Assembly (NCBI GenBank): GCA_023393045.1
Contig: JAEWMV010000249.1
Coordinates: 1 to 14,042, forward strand
DNA from: Bacillota bacterium
GTDB lineage: Bacteria > Bacillota > Clostridia > Christensenellales > CAG-138
Length of the DNA: 14,042 nt
Direction of reading: 5' to 3'
Shown: in pieces, positions 8,143-14,042 of the stretch
Layout of the letters: each line of letters starts with the position of its first letter
How positions within the stretch are numbered: position 1 is the stretch's first letter
Notes under the pieces: model-generated
Database searches by the model: none
Told to the model about the DNA's origin: nothing
Seen by the model: only the letters and a program-made list of their open reading frames with translations
Position numbers and translations under genes: made by a program

Positions 8143-9737
8143 GACGACGCCACCTCCTCGCTCGTGATGTCATAGGGAAAATAATCCTTTGCAATCAAGT
8201 TTGCGGGCGTCGTATAAAAGCGATTGCCCGCGAAAAACGCGTGCGGCTCGTCCTCGGAAATCACGTATCCGTCAAAGAGCATCAGGCAGCGCGTGGCGTA
8301 CTGCGCCGCGAAGGCCGCGTCGTGCGTGACGCAAAGCAGGGATACGCCGCATCGGGTAAGCTCCGCGAAGAGAAGCGCAAGCTCCCGCTTCGCGTACGCG
8401 TCAAGCCCCTTGGTCGGCTCGTCGAGCAGCAGCACGTCCGCATCCCGCAAAAGCAGCTTCCCGAGCGCGAGCCTTTGCGTCTCCCCGCCGGAAAGGTCAT
8501 AGGGGTGCCTGTCAAGCAGCGGCGCGAGCCCCATCCTCTCCGCCATTTGCGCGGCCTTTGCGGCATTCTCCTGCGCGCTCTCGAGAAGCTCCCTCTCCAC
8601 GGTGTCAAAACAGAACAGCGCCCTCGCGTTCTGCGGCAGCATGCAGAGCTTTGTATCCTTCGCGCGCTTCGTTTTGCCGCGATAAGGCTTCTCGAGCCCG
8701 GCAAGCGCGCGCAGCAGCGTGGTCTTTCCCGCGCCGTTGCCGCCGAGCAGGCAGGCGAATTCCCCTTTTTTGAGCGTGAGCGACGCGCCGCGCAGCACGT
8801 CCCGCCCATGCCCTTCGTACCGGAACCACAGTTCCTGCGCGGCGAGCGCCTCCACCCCCGCCGTGCTTTTCCCGCCCCGCTCCGCCGCGCGCTGCGGTCC
8901 TGTATCCTTCATCAGGCCGCGCAGCTTTGTCCGCGCGTCCCTGACGCTCAGCGGAAGTTCATCGCAGCCAAGCTGCGCAAATATGCGCACGCAGTCCGGC
9001 ATGGCGAAGTATATCCTGCCTTCCTCCGAGGCGTTCGAGAGCGAGGCGGCAATCTCCCCAGGCGCAGCACAGGCGACGATGCGCCCGCGCTCCATGGTGA
9101 CGAGCGTGTCGGCGACAGGCAATATATCGTCGAGCCTGTGCTCGCTCACAAGCACCGCCACGCCAAGCTCCTTGTTGACGCGCGCAAGCGCGTCGAGGAA
9201 GCTTTTCGCCGCGAGCGGGTCGAGCATGGAGGTCGGCTCGTCGAGGATGAGCAACTTCGGATCCATAACGAGCGCCGAGGCGAGGTTGAGCATCTGCTTC
9301 TGCCCGCCGGAAATTTCGCCCGTTTTTTTGCGAAACCAACCCTCCATCCCGAAAAACGCCGCCATCTCGGCCACGCGCCTTCGTATCATCGGCACGGGCA
9401 GCCCCAGATTCTCCGGCCCGAAGGCCAGCTCATGCCATACGAAGTCCGTCACGATCTGGTTGTCCGGATTCTGCTGCACAAAGCCGATTTCGCCCGCGGC
9501 GGCTTCCTGCGCAAGGCTTTCCACATCGCCATCTCGATAGAGCACCCGCCCCTCCCGCGCGCCTACGGGGATAAGCCCCGGCTTCGCGTGGCGGATGAGC
9601 GTGGTTTTGCCGCAGCCGGAAGGGCCGCAGAGCACGGCGTATTCGCCCTCCCCTATGGAAAAGGAAACGCGATCCAGCGCGCGCACAGGGCCGTTTGGGT
9701 ACGCAAAGCTCAGTTCATCAAACCGAAGCAGCGCCAA
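8124..9737 (-). CDS. ECF transporter ATPase, two ABC domains fused in one chain
   Basis: 537 residues holding two complete ABC domains; most ECF systems encode EcfA1 and EcfA2 separately. Domain 1: Walker A GPSGCGKTT (38-46), Q-loop in FVQQNPDNQ (87-94), signature ISGGQKQ (142-148), Walker B LLILDEPTS (162-170), switch His 200. Domain 2: Walker A GGNGAGKTT (332-340), Q-loop in LPQN, signature LSGGETQR (415-422), Walker B VLLLDEPTKGLD, switch His 472. QNPDNQ is characteristic of ECF/CbiO ATPases. The start is a TTG at 9737 with GGGAGG seven bases upstream; no better ATG is near. It overlaps the end of the EcfT gene by 28 bases. Both sites look competent, so the two domains would form the ATPase pair within one polypeptide and drive the EcfT/S complex. 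Confidence 0.95.
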   Translation of the reverse strand: MALLRFDELSFAYPNGPVRALDRVSFSIGEGEYAVLCGPSGCGKTTLIRHAKPGLIPVGAREGRVLYRDGDVESLAQEAAAGEIGFVQQNPDNQIVTDFVWHELAFGPENLGLPVPMIRRRVAEMAAFFGMEGWFRKKTGEISGGQKQMLNLASALVMDPKLLILDEPTSMLDPLAAKSFLDALARVNKELGVAVLVSEHRLDDILPVADTLVTMERGRIVACAAPGEIAASLSNASEEGRIYFAMPDCVRIFAQLGCDELPLSVRDARTKLRGLMKDTGPQRAAERGGKSTAGVEALAAQELWFRYEGHGRDVLRGASLTLKKGEFACLLGGNGAGKTTLLRALAGLEKPYRGKTKRAKDTKLCMLPQNARALFCFDTVERELLESAQENAAKAAQMAERMGLAPLLDRHPYDLSGGETQRLALGKLLLRDADVLLLDEPTKGLDAYAKRELALLFAELTRCGVSLLCVTHDAAFAAQYATRCLMLFDGYVISEDEPHAFFAGNRFYTTPANLIAKDYFPYDITSEEVASSCKSFL

Positions 9738-10603
9738 CGGATCGCCTCCCTTCCTTCGAGGATGCCGGGCAGCGCCGCGAGCAGTCCGAACAGGACGAAC
9801 TGCGTATAGCTCGGCGCGCCGTGGAGCACGGCCGTCATGCGCGGATAAAAATCCATATATCCGTGCCCGAATACGCGCGCAAGGGCGCAGACGCCTGCAA
9901 GCGCCAATACGGCGGCGAGCATGCCCGCGTCGCGCGAATCGAAGCGGAAGAGGTGGAAGGTCGTCCTTCTCTTCATGCCGTAGCCGCGCGCCTTCATGGA
10001 ATCGGCTGTTTCCACGGCCTGCTCCATGCTCATGCCCAGCAGCGCGGAAAGCTCGCGCATCGCGGCTTCCAGCTTCTGCGTGAGCCGCGCGGGTTCCCCG
10101 GAGAGCATCCGCCGCGCCTCTTTGATCTCCCCCGCGTTCCTCTGAAGCTGTGGGATAAAGCGCAGCGTCATCGTGATCAAAAGCGAGGCCGAGGGAGCGA
10201 TCTGCCCAAAGAGATACAGGAATTTATCCGAGGTCATGACCTCCTGATAACAGGCAAACCACATGATGATCGCGGCAAGCAGCCCGGCCGAAACAAGTCC
10301 GTACGAAATCGCCTCCAGCGTGATCCACTGGTCGAAGAGCAAAAACAGCATCGTGACGCCCCTGTGGTTGAAAAGCGGGTTCGCAAGCGCCACGAAAAGG
10401 AACATCGGCCCCACAAAGCGCATCGTTTTCCCAAGGGCTTTCGCGCCGCGGAGCAAAAATAAAAACCACGCCGCGCCCATAAGGGAAAGAAAAACCGCAA
10501 CCGGGTGGACGCAGGCGAGCGTCAGCCCCAGCATCCCGATAAAATAGCACAGGCTGACCGCCGGATGCAGCGTGGAAAAGAATCTCATCTTCAAATCAGT
10601 CAT
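9710..10603 (-). CDS. ecfT: EcfT, ECF transporter transmembrane coupling protein
   Basis: 297 residues from the ATG at 10603, which overlaps the upstream DUF4430 gene by 8 bases and has GGAAG seven bases ahead. It has hydrophobic helices at both ends and a cytosolic region of long coupling helices (about 150-215). The diagnostic ADSMKARGYG motif is present, with Ala-Arg-Gly at 205-207, plus a first Arg motif near EARRML (162-167). LRFIPQL (147-153) is also typical of the EcfT/CbiQ family. It links the ATPase to the substrate-binding subunit. An in-frame ATG at 10588 (MRFFSTLHP) would also give a family-like N-terminus. Next to EcfA and S genes it completes an ECF importer. Confidence 0.95.
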   Translation of the reverse strand: MTDLKMRFFSTLHPAVSLCYFIGMLGLTLACVHPVAVFLSLMGAAWFLFLLRGAKALGKTMRFVGPMFLFVALANPLFNHRGVTMLFLLFDQWITLEAISYGLVSAGLLAAIIMWFACYQEVMTSDKFLYLFGQIAPSASLLITMTLRFIPQLQRNAGEIKEARRMLSGEPARLTQKLEAAMRELSALLGMSMEQAVETADSMKARGYGMKRRTTFHLFRFDSRDAGMLAAVLALAGVCALARVFGHGYMDFYPRMTAVLHGAPSYTQFVLFGLLAALPGILEGREAIRWRCFGLMN

Positions 10604-11477
10604 GCGTATTCTTCCAATCCTCGGCGCCGTCCCACCAGCCCGAATCGAGATCAAGCCCGAGGTCGCAGGTATAATTCCATTCAACGACGTCCCCGGCCTT
10701 CAAAAAATACACGCCGCAGCCGTAATTGGGGTACCAGCCGTTCACGCAGTACATCCAGCCGCTCCAGCGGCCGCCGTCGAATTCGTACAGGTTGTTGATG
10801 CCTTCTACATACGCGCCGCTTTTCGTGCCGCTGTACTCCATGTGCAGCTTGTATTTATCCCGCGTCCGGATGAGCACGTCCAGCACGGTGTCGCCCTCCT
10901 CGATTTCAAAGACGGTGGCCGGGAGGATCACGCCGGAGGCGGGCACGATCCCCGCCCATTTCGATTCAAGATGCATGCCGTTTGCCACCGCCGTATCGCA
11001 GCGGATGGTCATGGTAACGGTGTTCCCCTTGGGCGCAGGCGTGGACGCTATGGTCGGCACGGGCGTTGCGGATTGCCCCGGCGCGGAAGTCGTCCGGTCT
11101 CGCGCAGGCGTATTCTGCGGGATAAGCGGCGTGGCAGCCGTATTTCCGGCGCCATCCACATTGGGCGGTTCGGTGGGCGCGCTTCCCTGCTGGTAGAACT
11201 CCTGCACGCTGTCGGGCGTGGGCTGCGGCGTCAAAACAACGCCGTCGCCGCCGCTTCCCGCATCCGTTTTGCCGAAGCTGAACGCGTCCGCGAACCACGC
11301 ATACCATGGTTCGGGCGTCGCCTCGGCCGCGTCCCCGATGAAGTTTTCATCCTCGAGATAGTCCAGATCCAACCCGGCGGACCATTCGCCCACGGAAGCG
11401 CTTTGCGCACACGCGGCGGCACCGGCCAGCATAATAAGGACGAGCACCCATACGACGATTTTCTTTATTTGCCTCAT
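10596..11477 (-). CDS. Secreted DUF4430 (transcobalamin-like) protein, first gene of the B12-controlled operon
   Basis: 293 residues from the ATG at 11477, with GAGGAG six bases upstream. The N-terminus is a hydrophobic export signal (about 1-24) ending LAGAAACAQS. A Cys lies near the cleavage site, but Ala at -3 makes it a poor lipobox, so secretion or lipidation is undecided. Residues 25-150 are a low-complexity region rich in Pro, Thr, Gly and acidic residues, likely a wall-spanning linker. The C-terminal DUF4430 domain (about 155-280) shows EIEEGDTVLDVL, WSGWMYCVNGWYPNYG and KAGDVVEWNYTCDLG. Related domains in intrinsic factor and transcobalamin bind B12. As the first gene after the riboswitch and directly coupled to EcfT, it is a good candidate for the extracellular corrinoid receptor that feeds the ECF complex. 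Binding is inferred. Confidence 0.92.
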   Translation of the reverse strand: MRQIKKIVVWVLVLIMLAGAAACAQSASVGEWSAGLDLDYLEDENFIGDAAEATPEPWYAWFADAFSFGKTDAGSGGDGVVLTPQPTPDSVQEFYQQGSAPTEPPNVDGAGNTAATPLIPQNTPARDRTTSAPGQSATPVPTIASTPAPKGNTVTMTIRCDTAVANGMHLESKWAGIVPASGVILPATVFEIEEGDTVLDVLIRTRDKYKLHMEYSGTKSGAYVEGINNLYEFDGGRWSGWMYCVNGWYPNYGCGVYFLKAGDVVEWNYTCDLGLDLDSGWWDGAEDWKNTHD

Positions 11478-11508
11478 GTCGGTCTCCTCTCCCCCAAATA
11501 AGCGAAAC

Positions 11509-11550
11509 AAAAAACAGCCGTGGCAATCCATACGAATCGCCACGGCCGTT
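11509..11550 (-). terminator. Intrinsic terminator of the second cobalamin riboswitch
   Basis: A 12-bp stem (AACGGCCGTGGC with GCCACGGCTGTT, one G-U pair) and a 14-base loop lead straight into a run of six U. It lies between the riboswitch and the first operon gene, so it is the expression platform: bound B12 should favour it and stop transcription of the uptake operon. Confidence 0.92.
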
Positions 11551-11597
11551 ATTTCCGCAATCGAACGCCCTGCAAAAATGCAAAGCACATGTTTAAA

Positions 11598-11794
11598 CCA
11601 TTGTAGGTCTTCTGGCTTGCGTTTATGGAGGAGTTTTACCCCTCCTGCGCACGGATCATGCCTTCCCGGTTTCCCAGTGACCGGCTTTCGCCGACGATCC
11701 GATACTCAACGCTCACAGCGGCGGTACCGCGCGGGACTCACACCCAACTTCCCTTGTTCATTCCCATGGCAGTCAAACCATGGAACCACAACAG
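11598..11794 (-). ncRNA. Cobalamin riboswitch controlling the uptake operon
   Basis: Read on the minus strand, conserved class features appear in order: a GTGGTTCC start, AAGGGAA followed by a GGTGTGAGTCCC-type strand, the core GGTACCGCCGCTGTGA, a B12 box (GTCACTG at 11675-11681), GGGAAACCGGGAAGGC, and the 3' signature GCAAGCCAGAAGACCT. A closing P1 stem can form between 11786-11794 and 11598-11606, with some G-U pairs. An intrinsic terminator follows. The B12 box is a variant (GTCACTG for GCCACTG). The first DUF4430 gene starts 121 bases downstream. Confidence 0.96.
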
Positions 11795-11829
11795 CGATAT
11801 TTACTTTGTTGTGACTATTACAGTCCACA

Positions 11830-11859
11830 ATAATATTACATAGCGACACCTCCATTTAA
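11830..11859 (-). promoter_or_regulatory. Possible promoter of the uptake operon
   Basis: A TATTAT -10 box (11830-11835) and a weak TTAAAT -35 box (11854-11859) are 18 bases apart, placing the start just before the second riboswitch. An imperfect inverted repeat (TTGTGGACT / AGTCACAA, 11809-11830) lies at the expected transcript start. The -35 match is poor, so readthrough from the upstream unit may also supply transcripts. Confidence 0.4.
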
Positions 11860-11917
11860 GGATAATCTGAAATGACCCGTCCTCCCCGTCTGGGAATCTC
11901 ATGCCGCGCAGCGCTCA

Positions 11918-12250
11918 TCAAGAGAGACAGTCTTCTTCGCCGCCTGCGCTGTGCGCGGATTTTCCATTGACCCAATAGAGCACATAGCACTCCGTCATCT
12001 CGCCGAGATACAAAAACAGGTTCTCGCCCATTTCGATGTGCTCCCCAAAGAGCAGATCCGGGATGAACAGCCTGGCGCTCGTTCTGCGCGCCCCGTTGAG
12101 CGTGATGCCATCCCGCACCGGCGCGTCGCGAAACGCCTTCGCGGCGGTTTCAAGGCCGGGGAGCTTGAGCAGTTTTTCCAGCCGCTTGAGCTCCTTTTCT
12201 GCGTCGAGATATACGAGATGGTCTTCATCCTTGAACCAGTTGATGTTCAT
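11918..12250 (-). CDS. Unrecognised 110-residue protein under a cobalamin riboswitch
   Basis: The ATG at 12250 is chosen because a strong AAGGAGG lies seven bases upstream; the frame stays open further upstream but that part overlaps the riboswitch terminator. The protein has no signal peptide and no membrane helix, so it is probably cytosolic. An acidic, helix-prone N-terminal half (YLDAEKELKRLEKLLKLPG) is followed by a beta-rich part containing LFIPDLLFGEHIEMGENLFL and a short Gly/Glu tail. I do not recognise the family. It sits between two B12 riboswitches: the one upstream should repress it when B12 is plentiful. A role in corrinoid handling is therefore plausible but not shown by the sequence. 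Confidence 0.8.
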   Translation of the reverse strand: MNINWFKDEDHLVYLDAEKELKRLEKLLKLPGLETAAKAFRDAPVRDGITLNGARRTSARLFIPDLLFGEHIEMGENLFLYLGEMTECYVLYWVNGKSAHSAGGEEDCLS

Positions 12251-12330
12251 AACGGCCCTCCTTCGGTGCACCCGGTTTATTTCCAAGTAAAATAAAAGCC
12301 GCGGAATTATCTCCACGGTCATCGACAAGC

Positions 12331-12363
12331 AAAAAAGCACAAAGCAGCCACTTTGCTCCGCTT
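12331..12363 (-). terminator. Intrinsic terminator of the first cobalamin riboswitch
   Basis: AAGC plus GCAAAG on the 5' side pair with CTTTGT plus GCTT on the 3' side, with a GGA bulge and a 6-base loop. A run of U follows (A-run 12331-12336 on the plus strand). The 3' arm contains TGCTTTGTG, which can instead pair with the riboswitch P1 strand, giving a switch between ended and continued transcription. Confidence 0.72.
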
Positions 12364-12390
12364 CCGACTCCAAATCCCCGTGGAGAAGCG

Positions 12391-12565
12391 TGCTTTATGC
12401 AGGTCTTCTGGCTTGCGCATCTTCGTTCTGCTCCGCCTTCCCGATTTCTCAGTGGCCGGCGATAAAATCGCCCGTGGAGCTTCGCTCGCGCTTACAGCGG
12501 CGGGACCGCGCGGAATTCTCATCCGCTTCCCTCTTGGCCGCCCCAAAGGGGCGGAACACAAAGCA
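12391..12565 (-). ncRNA. Cobalamin riboswitch upstream of the 110-residue gene
   Basis: On the minus strand the order is GTGTTCCG, AAGAGGGAAGCGGATGAG, CGCGGTCCCGCCGCTGTAA, the consensus B12 box GCCACTG (12450-12456), ATCGGGAAGGC, and the 3' signature GCAAGCCAGAAGACCTGC. P1 is a 9-bp stem between TGCTTTGTG (12557-12565) and CATAAAGCA (12391-12399) with one G-U pair. A promoter lies at its 5' end and a terminator follows. Confidence 0.96.
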
Positions 12566-12586
12566 TTTCAATATTGAATTGCTATC

Positions 12587-12615
12587 ATCATAGCATCCGT
12601 TACGGGGTATTTCAA
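12587..12615 (-). promoter_or_regulatory. Sigma-70-type promoter of the first riboswitch
   Basis: TTGAAA (12610-12615) and TATGAT (12587-12592) are exactly 17 bases apart, and a TG one base before the -10 gives an extended -10. The predicted start near 12580 leaves room for the whole riboswitch. This is the best promoter match in the window. Confidence 0.85.
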
Positions 12616-12705
12616 CCCCTTGCAGCCTATATAGCAATAATAATAACGATTCCGGTTTTTATGCGCGTCCGGCGGCCAAGCCCGCTTATTGTGCTATGAT
12701 GGGCG

Positions 12706-12743
12706 AAAAAATTGCCCCGGTCATACGAAAAAGGCCGGGACAA
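12706..12743 (-). terminator. Intrinsic terminator after the 41-residue gene
   Basis: TTGTCCCGG (12735-12743) pairs with CCGGGGCAA (12712-12720), one G-U pair, and is followed on the minus strand by six U (12706-12711). It ends the isomerase and small-protein unit before the riboswitch region. Confidence 0.88.
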
Positions 12744-12761
12744 TAAAGGTTTTGTTTTGCT

Positions 12762-12887
12762 TTACTGCCCTTCGTATGCGACGAGTATGATGTGCTTCTT
12801 GCATTTCCCCCCAAAATCTCGCTCGAGTCGGATCAACTCCTGCGTTTCCTGCTCGGAAAGCTTTGCATACCGCCTTTCTTCCTCCAT
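12762..12887 (-). CDS. Small protein of 41 residues, unknown function
   Basis: Starts at the ATG at 12887 (MEEERRYAK), with AGGTGA about six bases upstream. The frame extends to 12962, but the extra part is Arg-rich, overlaps the end of the isomerase gene and has no clear ribosome site. The peptide is highly charged with a predicted helix (LSEQETQELIRLERDFGG) and ends in a short hydrophobic strand (HIILVAYEGQ). No signal or membrane segment is present. It follows the isomerase gene by 56 bases and is followed by a strong terminator, which supports a real transcribed gene. The form resembles small conserved hypothetical proteins of Clostridia, but I cannot name a family. Confidence 0.6.
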   Translation of the reverse strand: MEEERRYAKLSEQETQELIRLERDFGGKCKKHIILVAYEGQ

Positions 12888-12943
12888 GCATATCACCTGC
12901 CTTTCAGGTTTAGTATGTGAAAGCGGCTCAAAAATACGCCGAA

Positions 12944-13714
12944 TCATCCGTCGAACCGGCAAATTTGCTGCGCGCCAAGCCAGCGCGCGGAGCGCTCAAG
13001 CGATTTCGCGTCACGCATCTCCAGCGTCCATGAAGCGCCGGGCAAGCGTTGCGCGGCAAGCTCAAGCAAAGCGCGCATGTCGAGCGTGCCGTCGTCTAGC
13101 GCGCGATGCTCATCCTCTTTTCCGTTGTTGTTATGCAGGTGGAAATGCCCAATGCGCCCGCCAAGCCCGCTGACCCAGTCCTCCACAGGTATTTCCGAGC
13201 ACACATTGGCATGCCCTGCGTCAAGGCAGGCGGAAAACGCGGGATGCGCCACCGCGTCGATGACCCTTGCCATGGGCTCGAAACTCTTTTCAAGATTGTT
13301 TTCGATATGCACCGCGACGGATGCATCCTTATCCCCAAGAAATTCCTTCCAAAACGCAATGGAATTATCCCGCCATGTCTCTTCCCAATAGACCTGCGGA
13401 TAAAAGCCCGTGTGGAAGACGATGCGCGTTGCGCCCACGCGCCGCGCCGCGCGGTAGCAGGATTCAAAACGGCTGCGCGTCGCCGCGCGCACGAGCGAAT
13501 CGAACGCCGCAGGATTCAGATCAAAAAAGGGGCCGTGCAGAGAAAGGCCGTGCTTTGTGCAGTCGCGAAGCTCTGCATCAAACGCGGCATGTGCGGCGGG
13601 AAGGTCGTCCAGCGCCTCGGACGTGCCGAAAGCGTAGCTTTCCAAGCCGGCATGGTAACGCTCCGTCAAGCCTTGCAGCGCGCGGGTATCCTCAAGCTGA
13701 GCAAAATAAATCAT
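12944..13714 (-). CDS. Sugar phosphate isomerase/epimerase-like TIM-barrel protein
   Basis: 256 residues from the ATG at 13714. Two ATGs lie in tandem (13717 and 13714) after TAAGGAG; the second has the better spacing. The sequence fits the xylose isomerase-like/AP endonuclease 2 TIM-barrel superfamily, whose usual length is 250-280. Candidate metal ligands fall at the expected strand ends: His 60 in LHGPF, Glu 138 in VHIENN, Asp 165 and His 168 in CLDAGHAN, His 190 or 192 in GHFHLHNN, and Glu 232 in TLEMRD. The HNNNGKEDEH stretch matches the family's HLHDN-type segment. The protein is probably cytosolic and metal-dependent. The true substrate (sugar, sugar phosphate or inositol derivative) cannot be read from sequence. 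It is outside the riboswitch-controlled units, and no link with B12 is visible. Confidence 0.9.
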   Translation of the reverse strand: MIYFAQLEDTRALQGLTERYHAGLESYAFGTSEALDDLPAAHAAFDAELRDCTKHGLSLHGPFFDLNPAAFDSLVRAATRSRFESCYRAARRVGATRIVFHTGFYPQVYWEETWRDNSIAFWKEFLGDKDASVAVHIENNLEKSFEPMARVIDAVAHPAFSACLDAGHANVCSEIPVEDWVSGLGGRIGHFHLHNNNGKEDEHRALDDGTLDMRALLELAAQRLPGASWTLEMRDAKSLERSARWLGAQQICRFDG

Positions 13715-13837
13715 CATTCTCCTTACAGAAACCGCACTTAGGGCTTGAGCAGTCCGCCGAGCAATTTGAAGCAGCTCTATCCGGCAAATTTCGTCGCTTT
13801 TCATATCCGTTCACACCCCTTTGCCCGTTCTTTTGCC

Positions 13838-13843
13838 ATTCTA
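13838..13843 (-). promoter_or_regulatory. Possible extended -10 of the isomerase promoter
   Basis: TGATAGAAT on the minus strand is a good extended -10 element (TAGAAT at 13838-13843) about 120 bases before the isomerase start. No matching -35 box was found. Confidence 0.4.
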
Positions 13844-13849
13844 TCACAA

Positions 13850-14042
13850 GCCGAAGGGAAGCGCGAGAAAGTGCTGCGTACCGTATAAGGTCGGCCACCC
13901 CAATGTCTTGCTTGTATGATGGTCGGCCTTTTATCGTTCTTACGGAGCCGACAACGCCGTTTACAATATCCGCGGCCTTGTTGTGGAGGGGCCGCCTACC
14001 TGACATGTTTTGAGAATGCTTTGCTAAAAATCATCCATCAAC
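13850..14042. other. Structured right-edge region without a convincing gene
   Basis: Two hairpin-forming inverted repeats are present. AAGGTCGGCC (13887-13896) pairs with GGTCGGCCTT (13921-13930) as plus-strand RNA, with two G-U pairs and a 24-base loop, followed by TTATCG. GCGGCC (13972-13977) pairs with GGCCGC (13990-13995). Frames are open on both strands, but none has a ribosome site or a recognisable domain. It may be a dispersed repeat or a structured RNA that runs past the window edge. Confidence 0.35.

Noticed and set aside
443..9809. Long plus-strand open frames (for example 443-1594, 3499-4836, 4755-6149, 8241-9809)
   Set aside because: They lie opposite well-supported minus-strand genes, are rich in Arg and His as expected for antisense of high-GC genes, and show no domain or ribosome site.
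11478..11588. Longer N-terminus for the first DUF4430 protein
   Set aside because: The extension runs through the riboswitch terminator and would put residues ahead of a clear signal peptide; the start at 11477 has a strong ribosome site.
12251..12373. Upstream extension of the 110-residue protein
   Set aside because: It covers the terminator of the riboswitch and lacks a ribosome site, while AAGGAGG sits correctly before 12250.
12686..12697. Plus-strand promoter-like TGCTATGAT
   Set aside because: No -35 box at the right distance and no plus-strand gene follows; a terminator of the opposite strand lies immediately next to it.
13692..14006. Minus-strand frame of 104 residues at the right edge
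   Set aside because: It overlaps the isomerase start in another frame and has no ribosome site. Its first part covers the inverted repeats, so it is more likely a by-product of the structured region.

Overview
The window is high-GC (roughly 60% by eye) and every credible gene lies on the minus strand. The gene set suggests a Gram-positive anaerobe of the Clostridia: ECF (energy-coupling factor) transporter subunits, cobalamin riboswitches with intrinsic terminators, a lipoprotein, exported proteins with Pro/Thr linkers and strong AGGAGG-type ribosome sites. No genus can be named from the sequence alone.

Right edge (about 12.7-14.0 kb), read right to left: a structured region without a convincing gene (13850-14042), a sugar-phosphate isomerase/epimerase-like TIM-barrel protein, a 41-residue protein, and an intrinsic terminator at 12706-12743. 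These appear to form one short transcription unit.

Centre right (11.5-12.6 kb): two separate cobalamin (B12) riboswitches on the same strand. The first (12391-12565) has a good promoter and a terminator and leads into an unrecognised 110-residue gene. The second (11598-11794) has a strong terminator and leads into the main operon.

Main operon (11477 to beyond base 1): transcription order is a secreted DUF4430 (transcobalamin-like C-terminal) protein, EcfT, a fused double-domain ECF ATPase, an ECF substrate-binding membrane protein, a MacB/LolD-type ABC ATPase, an exported membrane-anchored beta-sandwich protein, a MacB/FtsX-type permease, a small lipoprotein, a second secreted DUF4430 protein, and a large exported repeat protein cut by the window edge. 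The genes from the first DUF4430 protein to the lipoprotein overlap by 4 to 28 bases or are translationally coupled. The last two follow short gaps.

Reading: this looks like a B12-repressed corrinoid capture and uptake locus. The ECF module would move the corrinoid across the membrane. The DUF4430 proteins resemble the C-terminal domain of animal intrinsic factor and transcobalamin, and would be surface corrinoid binders. The MacB-type ABC module and the large surface protein have no known place in B12 uptake and are the most novel part. The corrinoid link rests on the riboswitches and DUF4430. The role of the second ABC module is inference.
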